From positions 1 through 56,168 of the forward strand of contig DASRPM010000187.1 of NCBI GenBank assembly GCA_035646375.1: DNA of 56,168 nucleotides. The letters run 5' to 3'. The DNA comes from DASYRM01 sp035646375. GTDB lineage: Bacteria; Acidobacteriota; Vicinamibacteria; Vicinamibacterales; UBA2999. Positions 40,775 to 49,440 of the stretch are shown piece after piece; position 1 is the first letter of the stretch; every line of letters starts with the position of its first letter. The position numbers were made by a program, and so were the translations under genes. The notes beneath the pieces were generated by a model. It saw nothing but the letters and a program-made list of their open reading frames with translations, was not told the DNA's origin and did no database searches.

Positions 40775-42459
40775 TTCTCCGGCACCGCAAACGCCACCAA
40801 GGTGTTTCCAGATTCAATGAGCACGTACTGGCGCCCATCCAACATAAAGGAGCTCCCCGCGGCGCCCCAGATGGGCGAACCCGTGCGATAGGACCACAGC
40901 TTCTTGCCGCTCTTGCTCTCGAACGCGTTGAAGAAGCCTTCGTGGTCGCCCGCGAAGACGAGGCCGGAGGCCGTGGACATCACGCCCGCCAGCGACGAGG
41001 TCGGAAAGCGGTGTTCCCACCGCATGTCGCCCGTCTTCGGATCGATGGCGCGCAGCGCGCCGAAGTCGGGCTCGGCGAGCTTGCGCATGCCGCCGCTCAT
41101 GAACACGCGACCCGGCAGGAAGTCCTGCTTCTGCGGCGTGTAGTAGGCGCAGGTTTCGCGGGCCATGACGAAGAACAGCTGCAGCGCCGGATCGTACGAC
41201 GGCGGATTGAAGACGGTGCCGCCGCGGAAGTCGGGGACGCACGGCGTGGTGGCCTCGGAGCCACCCGGCGGGATGACGCCGTCGTTCAGCACGATCGGCC
41301 CGTTGGGCCCCACCTCGCGCGCCCATTTGGTGGCCGTATACGGCTTGGCCACGAGCAGCTCGCCGTTGGTGCGATCCAGCGTGTAGAAGAAGCCGTTGCG
41401 GTTGGCGACCATCACGACTTTTCGCGCCTGGCCGCGGACGGTCAGGTCGGCGAGCACCGGCACGTGGTTCGCGTCCCAGTCGTGCGTGTCGTGCGGCGTG
41501 AACTGATAGTGCCAGCGCAGCCTGCCGGTGTCGGCGTCGAGCGCCACCAGCGACGCGGTAAACAGGTTGCTTCCCTGGCGATCGCCGCCGTAGTAATCGG
41601 GATTCGGGTTGCCGGTGCCCCAGTAGATCAGATTGAGCTCGGGGTCGTAGCTGCCGGTCACCCACGCGGCGCCGCCGCCGCGCGGCAGGACGTCGGCGTC
41701 GGACCACGTCTCGCTGCCCGGCTCGCCGGGACCCGGAATCGTGTTGAAGCGCCACAGCCGCGCGCCGGTGCGCGGATCGTAGGCGTCGATGAAGCCGCGA
41801 GTGGGAAGGTCGCCGCCCGAGTTGCCCACCACCACTTTGTCGCGCACGACGAGCGGCGCGGCGATGAGCGCGTGGCCGGCCTTGTAGTCCTCCACCACCA
41901 CGTCCCAGACCACGCGGCCCGTGTTGCGATCGAACGCCAGCAGGTGGCCGTCGAGCGTCGACATGAACAGACGGTCGCCGAGCGTCGCGAAGCCGCGGTT
42001 CGACGGGTTGCCGGCGCCGTAGGTCAGGCCCGGCGGGAGCGGGCGGCGGTAGCGCCAGATCTGGCGGCCGGTGCGCGCGTCCACCGCCCACGCCACGTTG
42101 TTGTTGCCGGTGATGTAGAGCACCCCGTCCAGCACGAGCGGCGTTGACTCGAAGCCGCGTCCGATCACCATGCCCTCGGCCTGGAACGTCCACTGGGCCG
42201 CGAGGCGGCTCACGTTGTCCACCGTGATCTGCTTGAGCGGCGTGTGCCGCCGGCCGGTGTAGTCGCCCGAGTACGTGAGCCACCGTCCCGGATGCTTGAG
42301 GCCGTCGAGCAGGTCCTGCGTGGTGACGAGCGGCAGCACCGGCGGCGGCAGCGGCGGCAGGCCGGCCGGAGGAGGCGGGTTTTCCTGTCCCGTCACGAGC
42401 ACGGCCGCGGACACGAGAGTGACGGCCGCCGTGAGGGCGCGCGTGAGCATCCGGTTCAT
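40771..42459 (-). CDS. PQQ-dependent alcohol dehydrogenase (quinoprotein, type I/XoxF-like fold)
   Basis: 562 aa from ATG 42459 with GGAG 5 bases upstream. The signal peptide is LTAAVTLVSAAVLVTG. The eight-blade propeller has WLTYSGDYTGRRHTPLKQI, FESTPLVLDGVLYITGNNN, a WGTGNPNPDYYG block, HDTHDWDANHVPVL, and SPIWGAAGSSFMLDG. Tryptophan-docking repeats (AFDRNTGRVVW, ALDADTGRLRW) occur. The adjacent-Cys ring of MxaF/XoxF is not seen, and I could not assign the lanthanide or calcium ligand with confidence. It oxidises an alcohol in the periplasm. Translation is coupled to the sugar dehydrogenase gene. Confidence 0.9.
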   Translation of the reverse strand: MNRMLTRALTAAVTLVSAAVLVTGQENPPPPAGLPPLPPPVLPLVTTQDLLDGLKHPGRWLTYSGDYTGRRHTPLKQITVDNVSRLAAQWTFQAEGMVIGRGFESTPLVLDGVLYITGNNNVAWAVDARTGRQIWRYRRPLPPGLTYGAGNPSNRGFATLGDRLFMSTLDGHLLAFDRNTGRVVWDVVVEDYKAGHALIAAPLVVRDKVVVGNSGGDLPTRGFIDAYDPRTGARLWRFNTIPGPGEPGSETWSDADVLPRGGGAAWVTGSYDPELNLIYWGTGNPNPDYYGGDRQGSNLFTASLVALDADTGRLRWHYQFTPHDTHDWDANHVPVLADLTVRGQARKVVMVANRNGFFYTLDRTNGELLVAKPYTATKWAREVGPNGPIVLNDGVIPPGGSEATTPCVPDFRGGTVFNPPSYDPALQLFFVMARETCAYYTPQKQDFLPGRVFMSGGMRKLAEPDFGALRAIDPKTGDMRWEHRFPTSSLAGVMSTASGLVFAGDHEGFFNAFESKSGKKLWSYRTGSPIWGAAGSSFMLDGRQYVLIESGNTLVAFAVPEK

Positions 42460-42507
42460 CGAGTCTCCTGGCGTACGTGACCTTGGGTGTTCAGGCCCGC
42501 CTCATGA

Positions 42508-44307
42508 TCATCTTCCGGCGGCGCGGTTGGCCACGAGAATCTGCCGCAACGCGTCGGCTTCCGTGGGCAGCTCCGACGAACCCGCCGGGCCGCCGTTGCC
42601 CTTCAGCAGGTAGGCCACGATGTCCACGTAGGCCGGCATGCCGAGGCTGTCGGGCGCCTCCTGCGGCATCGACTGCTTGATCACCTGCACCATGTCGAAC
42701 ACCGTGGACCCCGCCCAGCGATCGAGGAACGCCTGCCCCGCGAGCGCCGGCCCCTGCGCGCCGAGCAGATCCTCGGCATGGCAGGCGCCACAGGCCGTCC
42801 GGTAGCGTTCCTGGCCGCGCGCCGCCTGGCCTTCGGTGTACGCGCCGTCCCAGATCGACTTCGCCGGCGCGGCCGCCTGCGCGCGTGCCGCCGCCGCAGG
42901 CGCTGGCCGTTCGCGCGCCGCGCCCCGCAGCAGGTCGGCGGCCTCGGGATACCGCTTCAGCACCGCCGGCGTGTACTCGACGCCCTCGGCGGCGGTGAGC
43001 GGCGTCCACCCCCGCTTGTTGACCACGTCGAGCGCCGCCCCGCGATCGAGCAGGAACTGAATCACCGGAATCGCGCCGCCCCGGTAGACGGCGCCGTGGA
43101 GCGCCGTCTCGCCTTCCTGATCGACGTCGTTGACGGCGCCGCCGCCGGCCTCGAGCGCCAGCGTCACCGCCGCGAGCGCTTCCTCGTGGGTGCCGGGGTT
43201 CTCACCGGGCGCCCAGATGCCGACTCCCGCCGCCACCATGAGCGCGGTGGTGCCGAGGTTGGTCTTCAGCGACGCGTCGGCACCCACCTCGAGCAGCACG
43301 CGCATCAGCGCCACGTCGTCCGACTTGGCGGCCATGAGGAACGGCGTCGCCCCGATGCGATTCAGCATGTTGCGGTTGCCGTCTTTCGGCTCTTTGGTGA
43401 CGCGGGCGTTGACGTTGGCGCCGCGCGCCACCAGCTTCCGTACCAGGTCGAGGCTGTCGAGCGCGCCCGTCTGCACCGGGCCGGGCAGGTTGAACCCGGC
43501 GTTGTGCCGGCGCGACCACGCGATCTGATGCAGCGCCGTCCAGCCCTGCGCGGCGGCGTTGGGATCGGCCCCCCGTTCCAGCAGCGCCCCGGCGAGCTCG
43601 TAGTGCGCGTTGATCACGGCCAGCACGAGCGCCGACGTGCCGTCCGGGAGCGCGTCGTCGAGCGGCGCGCCGGCGTCGAGCAGCGCCACCGCCGTGGCGA
43701 CGTGGCCGCCGCGCACCGCGAAGAGGAGCGGCGAGAAGGCGCCGGCGCGCGAACGTTCGCGCACGTCGGCCCCCGCCTCGATCAGCAGCTTCACCACCGC
43801 GGCGTTGTTCTCGGCCGCCGCCCACATGAGCGCGGTCTGTCCGCGGACCGACTCGCGCGCCCGCACGTTGGCTCCGCGCGCGAGCAGCGCGCGAACCGCG
43901 CCGGCGTTGCCGGCGCGGGCGGCCGTCATCAGTGCCGTCTCGCCGCCGGGCTGGGCGGCGTTCACGTCCGCCCCTGCCGCGAGCAGCCGCTCGATCATCG
44001 CCGCACTGCCGTTCGTCGTCGCGAGCGCCAGCGGCGTCACGCCGTAGCGGTTCTCCGCGCGCGCGTTCGCTCCGGCTCCGAGCAGCGCCTCGGCCGCCGC
44101 GACGTCATCGCGCCGCACCGCCCAGTGCAGCGCCGAGGTGCCGTCCGGATCGGCCATGTTCGCGTCCGACCTGGCACGCAGCAACGCACGCACCGCCCCC
44201 ACGTCGCCGCGCTTCACCGCGTCGAGCAACGTCGCTTCAGTGGCCGCTTTGAGCCCCAGTGTTAGAAGGAGCAACGCTGCGACGCCGATAACAAGCGTTT
44301 TCCCCAC
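42508..44307 (-). CDS. Exported ankyrin-repeat protein with C-terminal cytochrome c
   Basis: 599 aa from GTG 44307, which has GGAG 8 bases upstream; GTG 44334 in the same frame would add GRVGGVSRV, read from the array. The signal/anchor is KTLVIGVAALLLLTLGLKAA. About 11 ankyrin units follow (DGTSALHWAVRRDDVAAAEA, YGVTPLALATTNGSAAMIER, GETALMTAARAGNAGAVRAL and more). After an Ala/Pro linker a cytochrome c domain starts with CGACH (about residue 510) and ends near PAYVDIVAYLL. It would place a haem on a protein-binding scaffold in the periplasm. It lies between the DUF1552 gene and the PQQ alcohol dehydrogenase gene, so electron transfer between them is plausible. Confidence 0.88.
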   Translation of the reverse strand: MGKTLVIGVAALLLLTLGLKAATEATLLDAVKRGDVGAVRALLRARSDANMADPDGTSALHWAVRRDDVAAAEALLGAGANARAENRYGVTPLALATTNGSAAMIERLLAAGADVNAAQPGGETALMTAARAGNAGAVRALLARGANVRARESVRGQTALMWAAAENNAAVVKLLIEAGADVRERSRAGAFSPLLFAVRGGHVATAVALLDAGAPLDDALPDGTSALVLAVINAHYELAGALLERGADPNAAAQGWTALHQIAWSRRHNAGFNLPGPVQTGALDSLDLVRKLVARGANVNARVTKEPKDGNRNMLNRIGATPFLMAAKSDDVALMRVLLEVGADASLKTNLGTTALMVAAGVGIWAPGENPGTHEEALAAVTLALEAGGGAVNDVDQEGETALHGAVYRGGAIPVIQFLLDRGAALDVVNKRGWTPLTAAEGVEYTPAVLKRYPEAADLLRGAARERPAPAAAARAQAAAPAKSIWDGAYTEGQAARGQERYRTACGACHAEDLLGAQGPALAGQAFLDRWAGSTVFDMVQVIKQSMPQEAPDSLGMPAYVDIVAYLLKGNGGPAGSSELPTEADALRQILVANRAAGR

Positions 44308-44347
44308 CCTGCTTACTCCGCCTACCCTGCCCACCCTGCCTCCACCG
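44303..44347. repeat. 9-bp tandem array N7 (CCCACCCTG type)
   Basis: Plus-strand units: CCCACCCTG, CTTACTCCG, CCTACCCTG, CCCACCCTG, CCTCCACCG. It fills the gap between the DUF1552 stop (44350) and the ankyrin start. It contains both possible GTG starts and the GGAG ribosome site. Confidence 0.88.
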
Positions 44348-44349
44348 TC

Positions 44350-45708
44350 TTAGAGCGCCTCCGTCAAGTGTCCCGTGCTATCCCCAAGCTTTTCAGCGGG
44401 CGCCCCGACGCGGTCCAGCATCGAGATGAGAAGGTTCGTCATCGGCGTCTCCTGCCGGAACATCACGTGACGGCCGCCACGCACGCCACCGGCCCCGCCC
44501 ACGACGGCAAGCGGCAGATCGTAGTGGGCGTGCAGGTTCGGGTTGCTGAGGCCGGCGCCGTACAGGAACAGCGAGTGGTCCAGCAGCGTGCCGTCGCCGT
44601 CGGGTGTCGCCCGCAGGCGCTCGAGGAAGGCCGCGAAGAGCTGCGCCTGATACGTGCCCAGCCGCGCGTACTTGGCCAGCTGCGCCGGGTTGTCCTGGTG
44701 GTGCGACAGGCCGTGATGCCCTTCGTTGATGCCGATCTCCGGATACGTGCGGAAGTTCAGCTCGCGTCCGAGCATGAATGTGGTGACGCGCGTCAGGTCG
44801 CCGCGGAACGCCAGCCATTGCAGCTCGAACATCAGCCGCACGTGTTCGTCGAAGCGCGTCGGGATGCCAGAAGGCCGATCGAGATGGGCGAGCGACTCAT
44901 CGGTCGTGCGGCGTTCCGCGCGCTGGATGCGCCCTTCGATCTCCCGCACCGCGTCGAGATACTCGCTGATGGTCGCGCGATCGGCCGGGCCGAGCTCTTT
45001 CTGCAGCCGGCCCAGGTCGGCCATCACCGAGTCGAGAAGGCTCCGGTTCTCGCGGTTCTGCGCCTGCCGCTGCGCGGGCGTGCCACCCTCGCCGAACAGC
45101 CGTTCGAAGACGATTCGCGGGTTGTTCTCGGTCGGCAGCGGCGTCGTCGGCGAGCTCCACGCCAGCGTGTTGAGGTAGGCGCAGCTGTAGCTGTTCTCGC
45201 ACTGGCCGGCCAGAAAGTTGAGATCGATGGCCAGTTCCAGCGACGGCAGCGGCGTGGTGGTGCCGATGGCAGCCGCCGCAATCTGGTCGGCCGAGACGCC
45301 GTTGCGGACGTCGGCGCCCTCGGTGCGCTTGCAGTGCACGCCGGTGAGCCACGAGCTGGTGCCGCGCGTGTGATCGCCGTTGGCGCCGTCGTCGAAGGCG
45401 TCCGCCTGGTGCTGCGCCAGCCCGCTCACGACCACCGTGCGATCGCGGAACGGGGCGAGCGGCGCCAGGATCGGCGACAGCTCGAAGGCCGTGCCCTCCC
45501 CCGCCGGCGTCCAGTAGTTGATGCCGGTGAAGTTGCGGGCGACGCCGTTCGGCATGTAGACGAAGCCGATGCGTGGCGTGGGACGCGCCGGCGTCTGCGC
45601 CAACAGCGTGCCGGCGGGCACCATCGCGTCGAGGAACGGCAGCGCCAGCGACGCGCCGAGGCCCCGAAGAATCGTTCGTCGCGGGAGCGCCGTACGGGTG
45701 AGAAACAT
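44350..45708 (-). CDS. DUF1552 exported protein (Tat-type signal)
   Basis: 452 aa from ATG 45708 behind GGAG. The N-terminus PRRTILRGLGASLALPFLDA has the twin-arginine pattern. Family blocks: IGFVYMPNGVARNFTG, ILAPLAPFRDRTVVVSGLAQ, GDHTRGTSSWLTG, SLELAIDLN, and NEGHHGLSHHQDN. DUF1552 proteins regularly occur next to DUF1592/1588/1587/1585 cytochrome proteins in Planctomycetes and Acidobacteria. Here the DUF1592 gene ends 11 bases upstream. The enzymatic role is not established; the fold resembles sulfatase/phosphatase-like DUF1501 proteins. Confidence 0.88.
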   Translation of the reverse strand: MFLTRTALPRRTILRGLGASLALPFLDAMVPAGTLLAQTPARPTPRIGFVYMPNGVARNFTGINYWTPAGEGTAFELSPILAPLAPFRDRTVVVSGLAQHQADAFDDGANGDHTRGTSSWLTGVHCKRTEGADVRNGVSADQIAAAAIGTTTPLPSLELAIDLNFLAGQCENSYSCAYLNTLAWSSPTTPLPTENNPRIVFERLFGEGGTPAQRQAQNRENRSLLDSVMADLGRLQKELGPADRATISEYLDAVREIEGRIQRAERRTTDESLAHLDRPSGIPTRFDEHVRLMFELQWLAFRGDLTRVTTFMLGRELNFRTYPEIGINEGHHGLSHHQDNPAQLAKYARLGTYQAQLFAAFLERLRATPDGDGTLLDHSLFLYGAGLSNPNLHAHYDLPLAVVGGAGGVRGGRHVMFRQETPMTNLLISMLDRVGAPAEKLGDSTGHLTEAL

Positions 45709-45719
45709 CGTCTCGGCTC

Positions 45720-48341
45720 CTAGTTGGTCCGGTCGTTCGCGCCCGCGCCCGGCGCCGTCGCGTCAGCCGCGCGCCGCATGCGGAACGGCGCGCTCTTCGC
45801 CACGCCGGCCACGATCGACGACAGACGGTAGTCCTGGCCCGCCGCGGCGCGCAGGATCGCGCGCACCGCGGGGGCGTCGTAGTGCTCGAGGCCACGGCCG
45901 AGGGCGTAGGCCAGCATCTTCTCTGTCAGTGTCGCCACGAACAGGTCCGACCGCAAGAGCGCCTCGCGCAGCCCGGCCGGCCCCTCGAACGGGGTGCCGT
46001 CGGGCAGCCGGCCCGTGGCGTCGATCGGCGCCGACGACTCGCCGAGCGCGCGCCAGCGGCCGATCGCGTCGAAATTCTCGAGCGAGAGGCCGAGCGGATC
46101 CATCATCGCGTGGCAGCTCGCGCACACGGGGCTGGCGCGATGCTGCTCCATCCGCTGCCGCATCGAGAGCACGGTGCCGGCGGCGCCCGTCGCCTTGAGC
46201 GGCGGCACGTTGGGCACTGGCGGAGGCGGCGGTGTGCCGAGCAGGTTCTCGAGAATCCACTTGCCGCGCACGACCGGCGACGTGCGGTCCGGATACGACG
46301 TCACCGTGAGGACGCTGCCCTGCCCCAGCAGCCCCCGGCGCGGGTTGCCGGCCGGCAGCGTCACCCGGCGGAAGTGGCTGCCCGTGATGTTCGGCACGCC
46401 GTAGTGCCGCGCCAGCCGTTCGTTGAGGAACGTGTAGTCGGCGCGCAGCAGGTCGAGGGCGCTGCGGTCCTCACGCAGGACGCTGTCGACGAAGAGCTCG
46501 GTCTCGCGGCGGAAGCCCTGACGCAGCGCGTCGTCGAAGTCCGGGAAGATGCTCTGCACGGGCGCGCTGGCGTCGAGATTCCGGAGGAACAGCCACTGCC
46601 CCGCGAAGTTGCGGACGAACGCCTCGGCCTTGGGGCTGGCCAGCATGCGGCGCACCTGCCGGTCGAGCCCGGCCGGACGTCCGAGCTCGCCCCGCGCGGC
46701 CACCGCGATCAGCTCGTCGTCGGGAATGCTGCTCCACAGGAAGAACGACAGCCGCGACGCCAGTTCGAGATCGCTCACGCGGTACGGAGCGCCGGGCTTC
46801 GTGCCGGCCGGATCGCGCTCGACGCGGAAGAGGAACTCGGGGCTGACGAGCAGGCGGCGGACGGCGCGCTCGATGCCGCGATCGAACGTCGCGCCCTCGC
46901 GCCCCTCGCGGTAGAACGCCAGCAGCGGCTCGACATCGGCGGCACGCGCGGGACGCCGGTAGGCGCGCGTCGCAAGCGACGTGAGGATGCGGCGCGCACA
47001 CGGGAGCTCGTCCGCCTTCGCCCTCTGGGCTTCGGCGCGACCAGGCCCCTCGGGCGGTCTGCACTGGAACAGCGTGTCGCGTTCGATCGTGGCACCCGGC
47101 CCGGTGGGGTTCAGCGGTCCTTCGATCTCCACGCTGCGCAGGTGCGCGCCGAGGCGGGTCTCGGGAATGTTCACGCCGGCCGGATAGGGCCGCAGGAACG
47201 GCAGCCGCGGCGACTCGTCGAGCGCGGCCGTGCGATTGAGGAAGGCCACCACCACCTCGCGCTGCCCGGCCTTCACCGGCACGCGAAGGTTCCAGGTTTC
47301 GTCGGCGCGGTTGCGTGCCTCACGCTCCTTGGCGCTGAGCCGCGGGCCGGTGGCAATCTGCGAGATGGCCGGGCGCTGCGCGGCAGCCCCCGCCGCGGGC
47401 GCTGCCGCGGGCGGCGCCGGCGGTGCTTCACCGCGGCCGATGCCCGCCAGGGTGAAGACGCCGGCGCGAACGCCGTCGACGCTTACCTCCACCACCTGAT
47501 CGTCGGGATAGAGCGGCAACTGCTCGTTGAGATCGCGCGCCAGACGGGGACGGAACTCGTACTCACCGTCCATCGCGAAGACGTAGCTCACGCGCATGCC
47601 GCCACGCGTGCCGAGCGGGTGCCCGTCCACGTGCCGATCCTGGGAGAGGTCGTCGGCCACGCGGAAGTAGTCGATCGCCGCCGTCGGTCCCGCGGAGCCC
47701 ACGACGAGGCGGCTCACTTTCTGGGCCGCCGAGAGATAGCGCTCCATCAGCGTCGGCGACAGCTTGAGCACGCCGGCGATGTTGTCGAACCCGTAGCTGG
47801 AGTCGTCGGCGGGCAGCAGCGCCGAGACGTCGAGATCGAGCCCGAGGAGATCACGGATGGCGTTGCGGTACTCGGCGCGGTTGAGACGATGCAGCGACTC
47901 GGTGCGCCCGGGGTCGGGACGCGCCGAGGCCGCCAGATCCAGCTGCGTTTCGAGCCAGCCGGCCAGCCCGTCGAGCGTGGCGCGGTCGGGCCGCGGCATG
48001 CCGGCCGGCGGCATGACGCCGGCGCGCACCTTGCGCACCACGCGCTCCCACATCGCCGGGCTGGCGCCGACCCTCGACAGGTCGAGCGCCTCGAACGCCA
48101 CCGGCACGGTGCCGCGTGTCTTCTGCGCTTCGGTATGGCATGACACGCAGTAGCGCGCGAAGACCTCGCGGCGCGCGGTGTCGGCGGCAGACGCCGACCC
48201 GTGGGGCGGGGCTTCCGCCTTCGCTGAAGCTACGGCGGACAAGTTAGCCCCGCCGGGCGGCGCGGGCGCGGGCGACTGCGCGGCCGCCAGGGCCGAAGCC
48301 GCGCAGAAGACAGCCGCGGCCACCGCGGCAGCGCCTCTCAT
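45720..48341 (-). CDS. DUF1592/1588/1585 multidomain cytochrome protein (planctomycete type)
   Basis: 873 aa from ATG 48341 behind GAGGAG, overlapping the MBL stop. The signal peptide is AAAVFCAASALAAAQ. Residues about 60-75 carry a haem motif CVSCH. Then DUF1587-like (LHRLNRAEYRNAIRDLLGL), DUF1595-like, DUF1592 (RVSDLELASRLSFFLWSSIPDDEL), DUF1588 (VLTVTSYPDRTSPVVRGKWI) with a second haem motif CASCH, and DUF1585 at the end (LRSDLFVATLTEKMLAYALG). This is the classic domain order. The proteins are periplasmic oxidases of unknown substrate. A 36-bp repeat encodes residues 32-43 (NLSAVASAKAEA), just after the signal peptide. Confidence 0.9.
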   Translation of the reverse strand: MRGAAAVAAAVFCAASALAAAQSPAPAPPGGANLSAVASAKAEAPPHGSASAADTARREVFARYCVSCHTEAQKTRGTVPVAFEALDLSRVGASPAMWERVVRKVRAGVMPPAGMPRPDRATLDGLAGWLETQLDLAASARPDPGRTESLHRLNRAEYRNAIRDLLGLDLDVSALLPADDSSYGFDNIAGVLKLSPTLMERYLSAAQKVSRLVVGSAGPTAAIDYFRVADDLSQDRHVDGHPLGTRGGMRVSYVFAMDGEYEFRPRLARDLNEQLPLYPDDQVVEVSVDGVRAGVFTLAGIGRGEAPPAPPAAAPAAGAAAQRPAISQIATGPRLSAKEREARNRADETWNLRVPVKAGQREVVVAFLNRTAALDESPRLPFLRPYPAGVNIPETRLGAHLRSVEIEGPLNPTGPGATIERDTLFQCRPPEGPGRAEAQRAKADELPCARRILTSLATRAYRRPARAADVEPLLAFYREGREGATFDRGIERAVRRLLVSPEFLFRVERDPAGTKPGAPYRVSDLELASRLSFFLWSSIPDDELIAVAARGELGRPAGLDRQVRRMLASPKAEAFVRNFAGQWLFLRNLDASAPVQSIFPDFDDALRQGFRRETELFVDSVLREDRSALDLLRADYTFLNERLARHYGVPNITGSHFRRVTLPAGNPRRGLLGQGSVLTVTSYPDRTSPVVRGKWILENLLGTPPPPPVPNVPPLKATGAAGTVLSMRQRMEQHRASPVCASCHAMMDPLGLSLENFDAIGRWRALGESSAPIDATGRLPDGTPFEGPAGLREALLRSDLFVATLTEKMLAYALGRGLEHYDAPAVRAILRAAAGQDYRLSSIVAGVAKSAPFRMRRAADATAPGAGANDRTN
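48212..48247 (+). repeat. 36-bp dispersed palindromic repeat, copy 2, inside a coding gene
   Basis: The plus strand begins CTTCCGCCTTCGCTGAAGC and ends GGCGGACAAGTTAG; 32 of 36 bases match copy 1 (5680-5715). The flanking GGGGCGGGG / CCCCGCC extends the palindrome. Its orientation relative to the host gene is opposite to that of copy 1, yet it remains open in frame. Confidence 0.8.
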
Positions 48342-49375
48342 GTGCCGCTCCTCGACTCGCCCGCCGGGGGCTGCGGCCGGGCATACGACTTGGAGAAGCC
48401 GTTGCGCCCGTTCGTGATCTGGAAGCTGCCGTCGTCCTGCGCGCTGAGCCGGACCCAGTTGCCGTCGGTGGTGTTGTCGAAGTTGGCGACGAAGTCGTCG
48501 CCGGCGTTGCGCGCGACACGCGACGAGTGGAGCTGCCAGAGATCCTCGAGGTCCGGCAGCCCGTGCAGGGTGCTGAAGGCCACGGCCCATCCGCCCTTCG
48601 ACGGACCGTTGTTCATCACGGCGACCCGGGGCCTCACGGCTTCGTAGATCGCCGGAACGTTGGTGTCGTAGTCGCCGTGGTGCGCGATGAGATACGCCGA
48701 CGCCGTCCCCACGCGGTTGATGGGGCACACCAGGCGCGTCAGCGTGTTGCCGCTCAGGTCGCCGAGCGCCAGGAACCGGAACGCGCCCAGCTCGAACATG
48801 ACGCCGACGCTGCGGTAGTTCTCGGTGCCGTCCTCGATGTGATCCTCGGCCCGGTCGCAGCCCGCCGTGGCGCCGCCGCCGCCGGCGAGCGGGGTCTCGA
48901 TCAGCTCGCCGCGGGCGCTGACGACGTCGGCGCGGACGCCCGTCAACGGCAGCCGGTCGCCGGCCTTCACCTCCAGCACGGTGTGCGCGTCGCGCACCGG
49001 CTTGTAGGCGCGGATGGCGTTATTGGCCATCCGGTCGGTGCCGAGCGCGTCGCCGTAGTCCACGAACGTGCCGATGCGCACCTTCTCGGCCAGCTCGGGC
49101 AGGCCGCCGACGTGGTCGTTGTGGAGGTGTGTGGCGACGAAGAAGTCGAGGTGGTCCACCCCGGCCTCGCGCATGGCCGCCATCACGCGGGCGGGGTCGC
49201 GCCCCTCGCGCTGGCCGTAGCCGGCGTCGATCAAGACCGACTCGCCGGCCGGGGTGACGAGCAGCGTGGAGGCGCCGCCCTCGACGTCGATGAAGTAGAT
49301 CTCGAGCGAGCGGCCTGCCGCTGACGCGGCGGCGCCGAGCCCCACCAGGAATGCCGCAATCAGCAGGCGCTTCAC
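48338..49375 (-). CDS. Exported MBL-fold hydrolase (ComEC/Rec2-like)
   Basis: 345 aa from GTG 49375, with TATACT ending 10 bases upstream and no ribosome site. The signal peptide is LLIAAFLVGLGAAASAAG. MBL motifs: IYFIDVEGGASTLLVTPAGE, ESVLIDAGYGQRE, ATHLHNDHVGGL (HxHxDH with Asn: HLHNDH), LGDLSG, and AYLIAHHGD. The opening resembles the C-terminal hydrolase domain of ComEC but is a free secreted protein. It could cleave phosphodiesters or another ester outside the cell. It is the first gene of the oxidative run. Confidence 0.86.
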   Translation of the reverse strand: MKRLLIAAFLVGLGAAASAAGRSLEIYFIDVEGGASTLLVTPAGESVLIDAGYGQREGRDPARVMAAMREAGVDHLDFFVATHLHNDHVGGLPELAEKVRIGTFVDYGDALGTDRMANNAIRAYKPVRDAHTVLEVKAGDRLPLTGVRADVVSARGELIETPLAGGGGATAGCDRAEDHIEDGTENYRSVGVMFELGAFRFLALGDLSGNTLTRLVCPINRVGTASAYLIAHHGDYDTNVPAIYEAVRPRVAVMNNGPSKGGWAVAFSTLHGLPDLEDLWQLHSSRVARNAGDDFVANFDNTTDGNWVRLSAQDDGSFQITNGRNGFSKSYARPQPPAGESRSGT

Positions 49376-49385
49376 AGCTTCGGCG

Positions 49386-49391
49386 AGTATA
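49386..49391 (-). promoter_or_regulatory. -10 box TATACT of MBL gene, leaderless-type
   Basis: The minus strand reads GTATACTCGCCG, with TATACT ending 10 bases before GTG 49375. The same GTATACTCGC string occurs twice upstream of the gene ending at 53907. Confidence 0.55.
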
Positions 49392-49440
49392 CTTGCGCCG
49401 CCTTTCTCCGGCTCCTCGCCCGTTTGGGGTAGCCGCACCA

